From Chaunax sp. Z400 (lineage: Eukaryota; Chordata; Actinopteri; Lophiiformes; Chaunacidae): 64,000 nucleotides of DNA. Under the pieces are notes generated by a model. That model had not been told where the DNA came from, made no database searches, and saw only the letters and a program-made list of their open reading frames with translations. The position numbers and the translations under genes were made by a program. The stretch lies in NCBI GenBank assembly GCA_037577475.1, contig CM075201.1, positions 9,219,501-9,283,500 of the forward strand, in the 5' to 3' direction. Positions 38,208-51,800 of this stretch are shown here, piece after piece. Within the stretch, counting starts at the first letter, position 1, and every line of letters starts with the position of its first letter.

Positions 38208-38890
38208 CGCTCTGGATCTGTTTTAGAAGACATCAATTATTCTATGAATCCAACAGTGAATGAACTCAACAGGCGTTACATGTCTGATGGGCGTTTTGGC
38301 AGATCATTTCAACCATCTTGACAAATTTTTAACAAATCCGAAAGCAATTCCCTTGAGTTTAAAGAGGTTAACAAGAGAAACCTTAATGGAGACAATTGCA
38401 ATCTGTGAAAATTGGTTATTTAATAATGCATCACAAGTTTTTATGTTCCATAATGGGTTCATGGCCTAGTACCCACATATTATCAGTAAAAGTAGGTCGT
38501 GCAAAATAACTCACGTGCATGTCTTGTTTTCTACTCACATGAATGTTTTTGGAACAGTGTTAATTTTGTACTTCATTCAGACTGATTTATACAGGTTTTT
38601 GTTTTTACTTCATAAAAATATTTTCATAAAAATATGGTGGTACAGACACTATAGAGAAGAAGAAATGTCTTATCTTGGATTTACCTAAATGTACATCAAT
38701 TCTCACGAGTGAGCATTAGCGGCATAGTTATTGGCTCCTCTCGGACAACAGTCTGTGTTCAATGAACCCACCGCGGGGGAGCGGTAGCGAGCCGATTCAA
38801 TTTTAAAAGGTGTCATCGTTTTTATTAGGAAAAAAAGTTATGGTTGGTGGGTCATATCATCGGTCGGAGAGTCGGCAAATGTCCTAAGTC
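38208..38890. promoter_or_regulatory. Shared head-to-head promoter region, ccdc61 / itpkc-like
   Basis: 683 bases separate the two divergent start codons. The right part (about 38700-38890) is the most GC-rich, with CCGCGGGGGAGCGGTAGCG near 38771. A common bidirectional promoter is likely but inferred from spacing only. Confidence 0.4.
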
Positions 38891-41645
38891 ATGTTTTACG
38901 AGGTAAGTTATTAATTGTGTCTTTTTTGTGCTAAGTCGCAATGCTGTTACTGTTCGCGTTTGACTTCACTTTCACCAGTTTAGCGTGAAAGAGACTGACA
39001 TTAAATATGTGTTAACCTAACCCAATGCTTCAATGGAGCGCATTGGACATTACAGACGGTGGTGTGTGTCAGGAGCTAATTGCTTTGGTTAGTTCGCAGC
39101 AATACAGAGTTTGAGGCACTGAAATTAATAATAGTGGCTTCTTGAATAAAACTGACGCTAAGTTATCTTCTACTTTCGGCTATCGAGAGTTAACATATTC
39201 GCTCTGGTCAAGTCAACAGACCAGCGTTAGCTAAGCTAGCTAGCACCGACATTATCGTTAGTTACTATTTAGCAGTCACGCAAGTTAATTAACATGACTG
39301 GCAGCTAACCAACCAGGCTATCAGTGGGAGAACCACATCAATATTCGAATAAACCTCTAACAATATTTAGTAATTTAGTTAAGCTTACCTTTGGTTGCAG
39401 TAATGGTCCCCCAGTTAGATGGCTATGTCAACACATAGCTTCTCGTTGGAAAGGCATCATGGTGTGTTAACTTGGTGAAGCAAATGTAAATAGCTAGCAG
39501 GCTGACTGCTGGTACGATTCCGTCCAAAACCATTTACAAGCCACAAGCACCGCGGGGCTGGGGCGGTTCAGCAACCGGGAACCGTTAAATTCTTCTTCTC
39601 TGGTTTGCTTTGATTGTGCTGCGTCTTCTTCTGTCGGGGTTTAATTGGAGGACCGACGTTTCTCAGTCGCATCACTGTCCTCCACAGGCAATGAACGGGC
39701 ATTACCTTCCTGATTACAGGGAGGAACGTATGAAATGATGGAGGAAGTGTCATGTGGTATTTGAGCAAAAGAAGCAACATAACAATATTAATGCTCCATC
39801 ATGAGTAAAAGCCCTGCATTCAAAAAGTTGCCCTGTAAATATGCAGATATTGATAATATTACTTTGCAAATATGGTATAAAATTGCAGAATCTACTTAAA
39901 ACATCAAGAATACTCATGTTGACTGTGTAAATTACTAGATTGTTACTTCCACCATGGAGGAAGTAAGTGGTCGATTTGTTTGTGTGTTTGTCTGTCTGTT
40001 AGCAGGATTGCACACAAACTACCAGACAGATTTTCATTAAACTTGGGTTGGGAACGTGACAGAGAAGATCGCATTACATTTTGAAGTGGATCTGGATAAA
40101 GGGATGGATTCAGGAATTTTTGAAATTTAGTTTAGGGTTAGATTTAATTAAAAGGGGCTTTTGGACCTCGACTGAGGACCCTTCCATTTTATAAACTGAT
40201 CACCTGTTGTGTATGTAAAACCTTAATCTGGAAAATTACTATAGTTGTATGGCTTGATAAACATAGTGGAGTAAAAAGTACAATTTCCCCCCAGAATGTA
40301 ATGGCGTATAAAGTAAGTACAAATACATTTAAAATTGTAGTGTAGTGGTAGCCTAACGTAATGAAACACAGGTATCTTGTGTATACATATGTTATTATAT
40401 GGTATTCTAAATCACCTTTAATGTTTTTATTGTATGATCTGCAGTCTGTAAGAATCATACAAAAGCTATGGTTAATTCACAGAAGTACTGCTAGATTGGT
40501 ATCTCATTTGTAATGATGAGAACCAAACATTGTATATTCTGTTGCCAGTTCTGTACCAGTTTTAAAGGCATTTTAGTGATATTGAAAAATCAATATACAT
40601 AATTGTGTGAGAACTACATTTTCAACATAAATTCAAAACTTTGAACCAATTTCTTTGTTGAAATTGTCAACATCTATATGTTCAGCCTTCGTCTCTCTGC
40701 TAATGTGGTTAATAGGGTTTTCAGTAGAAAACAAGTGCTTCCTGTAAATCATTGATAAACCTGTTGCATATGACCAGAGCCGACCCGTCCTCTGCAAGTC
40801 TGCACTCAGTTTCGGTTAAGGGCTGTTTCCAGGGAGACATTGTTCACTCATCAGGCAGAAAGTTGAAGGACTGAGTCTGAAGTCTGAGGTCTCAGAGGCT
40901 CTGAGGCCTGTCGGTGAAAACGCAGAGAAACATAGGCAGCAGAGGAGTATGACCTGGAACGTGTGTGCTAAATAATGAGTCACTGAGTTCGTTTTGTCGT
41001 CTGATGCAGAACTCTGCATGGAAGAAACACGAAAGTTGTGAGACTTCATCTCTCCTTCCTATGACTCCCACAAAACCTCAAGAGTGGCTGCAAGTGGTTG
41101 GACATGCAGGTTTGTCTCTCTTGTCTCACTCGTCTTGCATTATTTTTTGCTCAGTTGGTAAAATTCTGGTTAAAATAATAGCCACAATAATGGACTGAAT
41201 ATGTTTAACAGCCTTCTTGTACTTGCTTGCTTCGCAGGGAGCTTTCGCGTTGGGGACCGTGGTACACTGCTGAAGAAGTTTTGTGAGGAGGAGCGACAGT
41301 GTTACCTCAGGTTGATGGAGGACGCTTTGAGGCCCTTCGTTCCAGCCTACCACGGTGTGGTGCAGCAGGATGAACAGGATTACAACATAATGGATAACTT
41401 ACTGACCCATTTCAACTCACCTGCCATCATGGATTGCAAGATGGGCAGTCGGTAAGTTTAAACAGGTTGACTTTTGTCACTTAGAGCAATTTAATTCATT
41501 TTCATTCAGGCACATCTAAGGTACATATAGTGCATAATTAATTATCAATGAATTATCAGACCTCATGGTTTTTATATATCCTGATTATCAATGAAAGATA
41601 ATCATTTAATAATAAAACCAGCATACAAGTGTTTTCTTATAATAA

Positions 41646-41680
<35 letters not shown>

Positions 41681-43006
41681 GTGGTTTAAATAGTGCAGTA
41701 ACATACTTACAAGACCTCATTTAGGGCTCAGTGTTCAAGGCTGAAATGCAACATTATAAAACACTTAAATATTTAATAGTACCTCAATTTAGTTGCAGTT
41801 ATCAAATTTTTATGGTGAATAAAAAATTTGTTTTCCAAAATACCCAACAAATGATTCTCTTTCCTCCTTTAAATTATGTTTGGGTCTTAGGTTCAAGCAA
41901 TGTGTTCCTCTGTGAAGCTTTGCTTTCACCGTTACAATAATCCTTTAATGCAGTTAATGTTCTCCAGCACCAATTAAGACATTGAGGCTCTGTTCTTCAC
42001 AGCACGTATCTTGAGGAGGAGCTACTGATGGCCCGAGAACGGCCCAAGCCTCGTAAAGACATGTATGAGAAAATGGTGGCTGTGGACCCAGAGGCCCCGA
42101 CAGCCCAGGAAAGAGCCCAGCAGGCAGTGCTGAAAAGCAGGTACATGCAGTGGAGGGAGACGCTGAGCTCCACAACAACGCTGGGATTCCGTATTGAAGG
42201 ATTCAGGGTAGGCTTCAAAGTTCTCATCAAAGATGTGTCAGGTTATTGATTCGTCAGCAATAAATGTCTATATTCTTAGTCTAAAAGCTGCATATTTTGC
42301 CTTATAATGACGTAATCTGTTTCCCGTGCAGAGGGCAAATGAAGAATGTCACACAAACTTCAAAAGGACCAAAAGCAGAGATCAAGTGATGGAAGCACTT
42401 GACAATTTTGTTGAATCCAATCCACACATTGTGGTGAGTGTTACTTTCACTGACTTTCATTTGCTTGAGTTGCAGATTGCTTTTTCTTTCCCTCTCTTGT
42501 AAACTTTCATCTTTCCCCACAGTGGGGCTACCTGAGACGCTTGAAACAATTGCGGCAGGTCTTGGAGGTGTCAGATTTCTTCCGAGCACATCAGGTTAGA
42601 TGTGATACAGTTTTGTCAAACATTGAAGATTTTTTGAACGGGGGTTTGGAAGTGTAATGGAAAAAAAACAACACTGAGCTTCTTACAAAAGAGCTATATT
42701 GAAAGTCTGTACTGCCCTTCTTTGTTGGCAGACTTATGCTGACAATACAGCACATTGTTCCTGTTGTGTGACCTTTTCCTAACAGCTGTATTCCTGCAGG
42801 TTGTGGGCAGTTCCTTACTGTTTGTACACGACTGGACAGGCAGAACAGGAGTCTGGATGATTGACTTTGGAAAGACTGTGGCCTTGCCGTCACATCTCAC
42901 CGTGGATCACTGCACACCTTGGGTTGAGGGCAACGGAGAAGACGGCTACCTGTGGGGTCTAGACAACCTCATAGACATACTGACCAACATGCTGCCAGTG
43001 ACCTGA
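38891..43006 (+). CDS. itpkc: Inositol-trisphosphate 3-kinase C-like, short form
   Basis: Phosphorylates Ins(1,4,5)P3 to Ins(1,3,4,5)P4, damping calcium release. Exons: 38891-38902 (tentative), 41010-41109, 41238-41451, 42003-42207, 42332-42433, 42523-42594, 42800-43006; 912 nt, 303 aa. The catalytic core is complete: inositol-kinase signature PAIMDCKMG, then TYLEEEL, YMQWRE and STTTLGFRIEG, then GSSLLFVHD and metal-binding IDFGKT. Residues such as RKDMYEKMVAVDP and VWMIDFGKTVALP fit ITPKC better than ITPKA. The family normally has a long N-terminal region and a calmodulin-binding helix before the core. Here only about 35 residues precede the GHAG segment and no such helix is visible. The first exon joins in phase but is the weak point; a tiny ATG-TCC-TAA uORF (38879-38887) sits three bases before its ATG. 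Further upstream exons may exist. Confidence 0.85.
39945..40135 (+). repeat. Fish retroposon fragment, copy 3
   Basis: In the first intron of the itpkc-like gene. TTAGCAGGATTGCACACAAA, CAGATTTTCATTAAACTTGG and GGATCTGGATAAAGGGATGG match the family seen at 14520-14815 (inverted) and 27770-27900. Confidence 0.6.
41638..41680. repeat. AAT trinucleotide microsatellite
   Basis: Nearly pure AAT repeats in an intron of the itpkc-like gene. Confidence 0.9.
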
Positions 43007-45071
43007 GTCACTCTTTGACGTGTGGAAATCCTTCCTTCACCAGTCATAAGCGAATGACTGAAGATGCACCGGCTTCTGAAATGTTGTGTTGAATTGTGTG
43101 AATGAACTCTATTTGAAATACAATATGATGATGTAAAAAAAAAAAAAATCACAAATAACATCACATTTTGCAGAATGTGTTTTGAGGTTCATACTTTTCA
43201 GAACATATTTCTTTTCAGTAAACAAGGCCCATTGGTCAAAGTGTCATTGGTTTGAGTCATTGAGATTTCTATTGACGATATGAATAATATATGACATATA
43301 CAAATAAATAAAATATGCACAGCCTCAACAGAAGGCATCTAATTTCTGTACAAACTATAAACTACATGAGCATTATAAAGTTTGACCACTGAATAGACCT
43401 ACAACACCCCGATCTTACCCTGCAAGAGCCAAACACAATCTCAGTCTGCAGCCTCAGCTGCCAATGTTTGACCCTATAGTGTCTTGAGATGACCCACTCA
43501 TTATCTCAGCAAACAAGGTATTAGCGATTAAAAGCCAAAGATATGGCAGCTCCCTCTGATAATCAGTCGTTTAAATGTTACAGGAGCATTAAAATGGTGC
43601 TACGGCATTGATGATCTAATGCTGATAGCAGTACTAGCTGATGCACTTACATTAAATATGTTAAAGTCATAGATATGCAGTACTGTAAACCTGAAGAGTT
43701 AAGAATATTAATCAAACTCCAAAGTTCAACACCTGATACAGAGCTGACTGGTGAGCTGAGGGCACATGTGCTCTCTATCTTCCACACCTGCCCACTCCTG
43801 TCATTGAGCCATCAGACGGCAGGCAGAGGGAACCCCTGCCCTTAAATGCAGCGCCAGACAAGATTAAAGGTATGAACAGACAGGGAAGCTGAGAGTCATG
43901 TTAAAAAAAAATCCTCCCACACAGTCTGCGGCAACAACAAAAACACCTCTGATGGGCTGGGAGCTGCAAAATGCAACCACAATTTTATTTGAGCAAACCC
44001 CGCTGGAGCACTTTGAGTCAAGTGTCTTGCTCAAAGGCACAGCAGCAGTTGGAAACATAGAGGGTCAAGCCCTGCCCTTGTATTCGCCACAAATATAATA
44101 ATAATGATTATTATTATAATTTATCCTGTTGAAATGGCAGGCTTCTGGTCAAATGATGTCTAATGTTTAGACCTCTGCTTAAGTGTTAATGCTATACTAC
44201 AATCCGAACTTGAAACTGCTCGGTCCATGCTTGGGGGGTGTAATAATGTGATTAATTGATTATACAAAGCAAACCTTTAGTCCCCGTAGCAGCTCTTTAA
44301 GGTGAAGTTAAATTGAGGTGTGATGAAGGCTTTGAAAAGAGGAATAGTGCTTTTGAAATGACGAGACGACTGCGCCACTCAGGGTGTACTCAAAGATGGA
44401 GGGGGCGGGCTAAGAGATGATGATGTCAGTGTGTGACAGATGAAGCATCAAACAGCCTCTCTGTTTGCACTAAAAAGTTCAAGAGGCTTCCTCTCGCCGG
44501 TCATTTTCAGCAGATCCATGGAAAGAGCACAGCAGACCAGCAGCGCTCGGGGAACAGACGCTGCTGTCATCGAGACCAGGTAGAGGTTTTTTTCTTTTAC
44601 TTTTAACTTTAACTTTTTAATCTAAGTATGTGTCATAAACTGCCACTGATTTAAATATTTTCAGGGATGCATTTTGTTCTTTTCCTATCATGAATATTAT
44701 GACATACTAACTTTACCAAAGCTTGGCATGTTTTGGTCAGATGGTTGTGGATGTGATGATTTTGTATTATTAAGAGGAGAACGTAAATCATTAACAGCTA
44801 TGCAAATAGAATAATAATGCAATATTTACATTGTAGTACACCTGCCACTAAAATACATCTATTTGATGTCTTACAGATGCATACTCTTTCTCCTAAGCAC
44901 CCCTCACTAACCTCCTCAAATAGATGCTTTTTCAAACTAGTGCATTCTAAGAGCCAAATGCATTAATATAGTGTATGCATGCATGTAACACATAACGTGA
45001 GTGTAACTGGGTGGAACTGGTGAAGGTGGTGCATGTTGTTGCAGTGGTGTATATGTGCTGCTGCTGTTCTC
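43007..45071. other. Spacer between itpkc-like and kcnk12-like genes
   Basis: Holds the itpkc-like 3' UTR (overlapping AATAAA signals near 43303-43312) and the kcnk12-like 5' region. A probable 5' leader exon of the latter ends at 44580 (GAGACCAG|GTAGAG). Its partner acceptor is TTGTTGCAG at 45036-45044. No other gene was seen. Confidence 0.5.
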
Positions 45072-46560
45072 ATGGCTCAGAGGAGAGCTACTGGTGGCTG
45101 CTGCTGCTGCTCCAGGGTGTCTATGAATGAAGACAATGCCCGTTTCTGCCTGCTGGCTGGACTCATCCTGCTCTACTTATTGTGTGGGGCGGCCATCTTC
45201 TCAGCCCTGGAACACCCCTTTGAGCTGCGTGCTCGTCGCCTTTGGAAACAGCAGCTGGACAACTTCACCCAGCAATATAGGGTCAGCCTGGGTGCCCTGC
45301 ACACTCTGCTGCGTCAGTACGAGGAGGCAAACGGAGCTGGGATCAGAGTGGACACATTGATGCCCCGTTGGGACTTTTCTGGAGCTTTCTACTTTGTGGG
45401 CACAGTTGTCTCCACTATCGGTAAGTCTTGACGCTTTGTTGTTTCTCTGACATGTTAAATCAAATGCTCTTGCATGATATTTATAAGATATCAACACCTT
45501 ATGAAATGTTTACCATGACATTTGAACCTTTTTCATTATCTCATCTCAAGGCTTTGGCATGACCACCCCAGCAACTATAGCTGGGAAAATATTCTTAATC
45601 TTCTATGGTCTCATTGGCTGTGCTGCGACCATCCTCTTCTTTAACCTCTTCCTGGAGAGGATCATCACGATGTTAGCTTACATCATGCGATGGTGTCATG
45701 AGCGTCGGCTGAGATGTGCTGGAGTCGGCGTGGTGTCGAGCAGGGAGGAATCTTCCAGTGAGGAGGACAGCCTGGAAGGCTGGAAACCATCAGTATATTA
45801 CGTAATGATGATCCTGGGTGTGGCGTCGGTTGTGATTGCGTGCAGTGCTTCCACTCTGTACAGTTCCATGGAGAACTGGAGCTATGTGGACTCCCTATAC
45901 TTCTGTTTTGTGGCCTTCAGCACCATTGGCTTTGGTGACCTGGTGAGCAGTCAGAGACAGCAGTATGAGTCTCAGGGGGCCTACCGAGTCGGGAACTGCC
46001 TTTTCATTTTAATGGGGGTTTGCTGTATCTACTCACTTTTCAATGTCATTTCCATCATCATCAAGCAAACTCTCAACTGGATTGTGGGAAAGCTGGTTTG
46101 CTCGGGTCGCAGCCGGCCCTGCTCCTGCTGTACACCTAGCTGCTGGTGGCTCTGCTGCCCCTGCCTCCAGAACAAAAATCACAACCAGAGGCGCCTGCCC
46201 GCACATCTTAGGCGAAAACGTTTAAAACGCAACACTGTGCAGCCCGTCACATCCCACTGCCCTGCAGGAAGACACCGCTACACGGAAGGCTCGGTGGAGA
46301 CGGTGTGTGACAGTGAGACGGATGCAGGTGCAGTGGCTGATGGGGTGCGTGTGGGCCGGCGTCTTTCAGGAGAGATGATCTCTGTCAATGAGTTCATGGT
46401 GTCCAATAAGGTGTCTCTGGCCCTGCTGCAGAAGCAGCTGAGCGAAACAGCTCACCAGGGCCCACGGCAGAGCTACGCCCATCAAAATGGATTTTCTGGT
46501 GGTGTGGGGGCCTTGGCCATTATGAATAATCGCCTACAGGAAACAAGTGTGGATAGGTAG
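45072..46560 (+). CDS. kcnk12l: Two-pore-domain potassium channel, THIK type (KCNK12-like)
   Basis: Background K+ channel subunit of the plasma membrane; two subunits form one pore. Exons 45072-45420 and 45551-46560 give 452 aa. The single intron splits the glycine codon of the first selectivity filter (TIGFG, 115-119); the second filter TIGFG is at 241-245. Helices M1 (about 25-45), M2, M3 and M4 are clear, with an N-glycosylation site NFT at 64-66 in the cap. The start was set at 45072 because a splice acceptor ends at 45044, which makes the in-frame upstream ATG at 45033 intronic. A Cys cluster near the N-terminus (10-13) and the C-terminal segments LALLQKQLSET and FSGGVGALAIMNNRL resemble KCNK12 more than KCNK13. 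A second Cys-rich stretch follows M4 (about 300-321). The subfamily is certain; the exact fish paralogue name is a judgement. Confidence 0.9.
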
Positions 46561-48834
<2,274 letters not shown>

Positions 48835-48890
48835 ATTAATTAATTAAAGTCCCTCTGTGGATCCATGGAGATAAAGTCCAGCTTGGCTTC

Positions 48891-51800
48891 TCAGGAGCTT
48901 CCCAGGCCCTGCACAGACAGGTAATGGAGGAAGTCATGGTGAATATACTGTGCATATTGAAGGAGATAACATGTCACCTAATGATTAGAATGGGACAGAT
49001 ATGTAGTTTGCACTCACATTAGTCATCGTGGCCTTATGTGACTCTCTTTGTTGATAGTAAGCAGAAATAATGCAGTTCCTTCTGTAACACACATAAATAA
49101 CATGGTGTCAGTTTCCAATGCAAGGTAGCCTATAAGTAGAATTATTCAACCCCTATTGTATATTAGGTTTATCGGCAAAATGTTCCATTTATCAGTTATT
49201 TGCAATAACCAAATGACACAAGAGCACTTTAAATAGGTCAGTGCAACAGATTTGAGTTTTTTTGTCCCACATTCAACATACTTGTTAATTATTCAACGCC
49301 ATGAATAGCATCCCTAATAAGAGCATACATTTGCAAATCAGATGTTGTTTAAACATTGAACCAACCTTGATATATTTACTTTAGCTGTAGAGTCCTAACG
49401 TTTTTTTTCTGTTAAGGCCTAAATTCACATAAAGGCTCCATGCCCCAACTCCAAGACGCACAGTACACCACTGCTGACCCAAAAAGCACAAGAAAAGTAG
49501 CTCCAGTATGCTCAAAACCATCTAGATGAGACATAGAAGCTTTGGGATGTTGTTCTTGTTCTTCTTCTGTTGGTGGGGCCTATGAATCAGGAAGGAGGAG
49601 GAAGAATGGAGCATATGCTGAAAAGAACACCCACAGTGAAACATGGCGGTGGCTTGGGGATGATCTCGGGCTGCTTTGCTTCCTCAAACACTTGAAGCCT
49701 GCAGTGTGTAGAGGGTGAGATGGATTCCATCAAGAATCAGGAAATCCTAGAAGAAAATGTCTCATCATATGTGAGGAAACTGAACCTTAGGCATCATTGG
49801 ACTAAGGACAATGATCCCAAGCAAACCGCAAAGTCCACCAAGGCTTGGTTTCAGGAGAAGTCCCGGATCATTCTGGAGTGGCTGTCACAGTCTTGAATCT
49901 CATAGAAAACCTCCGGTGGAATTTGAAGAGGGCAGTTGCAGCATGTAAACCCAGGAATATTCAAGAACTGGAGGCCTTTGCCCATGAGGAATGGGCTAAG
50001 ATTCCTCAGGAACGCTGCTAGAAGCTGGTGTCTGGCAGGTCATAGCAGCAACAGGGTCTCTACAAAGTACTAGGGACACTTGTCATTAAGGGGTTGAATA
50101 ATTTTGAGACTGTTTTGTGTTATATTTGGGAAAAATATTTGTAATATCTGTTGTATTGAGCTATTTAAAGTGTTATTTCTTTATTTGGTTACCGCAAACA
50201 GGTGATAAATAGTATATTTTGGCAATGGATCTAATATACAAATTACTTTGCTTGCACCTGTTGATGGATACCCACATTAAAACTTATTATCCGTGTCTTA
50301 CTTGCTCTGAATGCCTCCACCTGGTGGTAATCCAGGGATGACAGCAGATGCAAGGACTGTGAGGACGGACAGCAGGTCAGGTTCTTCCCCTCGGATACAC
50401 AGCTCGTTATAAATCTCTGACAGAAATGAAAGCAAAATCACAGAAATAAACGTATAAGCACATTTGAATTGTTTCTTTTTCAAGTTTTACATGAAGCTAC
50501 TCATGTAAAATGTGGAGTAATTCAAAATATATTTTTTACATATTAGTGAATGGGCCATACAAAATTTTGGTTGGCACTATTTTCAGTTGCGGATCAATAC
50601 ACACTTGGTTTATTGCGTGGTGAGTATTTACCACATCATGACTGTAGATGTGACCCATTGAAAATAAAGTACAGTGACCGTGATCATTGTAATGAAAATA
50701 ACAGGTCACCCGGTGCAGCCATGTAGTTTACTGATATGTTTTAATCTTTTTTTTTTTTGACAACATTTGAGGTCTATACACAAAGGAATACGACATCAGG
50801 CTTTTGGCTACACACAGAATACTTGATATTGATACCAGGGCCGATTCATTGTTAATGTTGCTCTCTTCAGGGAAGCTGTTGACAACAAGAAAATATATAG
50901 AACTAATAACTAAATGATTAAAATGGATGACTGGTAAATTAATTGATGTTGGATTAGAAGAATATATTAGAGGTGTGCAGCTCCTACAAGGCTGTCTGCC
51001 CTCATAAGTACAAGTATCAGAGTTTCATCTCAGTGTGCTTTAGCAAAAACAGGGTCTCCAAATGTCTAATATGAAATACATTACCTACAGCCTCCCTTAT
51101 GAATCATCTATACCCACACACCTGCTACTTTGGACTCCAGCAGGTCCTCCAGCTCGGCCTCCTGGTGCAATGCCTCTGCTGACAGCTGAGGGGCTCCAGG
51201 GAAGCACAGCAGGATGATGCTGATGTTGTCCAAACTGCCCTGTGGAGAGAAGTGTCATCAACAGAGGTGAATGATAATATCTGACCTTACAAATGTCAGC
51301 ATGTCTAACATTATTTCCCCTTGGGTGAACTTCTATAGATCATGTTCACTTCACGGTGTGCCCACCACTGTCACACAGATGCACTGGAGCGGGGAAATGT
51401 AAATGGGGTGTGGAAGAAGCTGTGACATTTTGAGGTTATCCAAGCTGAAGCCCTGTTACATAACAGAGTGGCATGATGGACATAAGGCCCCGAGTGCAGC
51501 ATAAATGTGAGCATGTGCACATGAGGCTGCATGTTTATTATTATTATTATTATTATTCATTATTTATTATTAAGGTAGAAGATTTGCATCGATTAAATAG
51601 TGGTACAATATAACATAATAACTGATTAAAAACACAACTTTATTGTACTGATTCATTACTGTATAGCAAAAATATCATTCATTCATCTGCCTCACTGGCC
51701 TGAAGTTATTCTTTATGATCAAGGACGGTACGATGAATAATTCTTTGAATAGTTCTATAACATCAACCTTCCGTCTGACACTCATAGTGAGTGGTTGAAA

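Noticed and set aside
45033..45071. Longer N-terminus for the K+ channel starting at 45033
   Set aside because: The first codons form a splice acceptor (TTGTTGCAG ending at 45044), so the ATG at 45033 is probably intronic.
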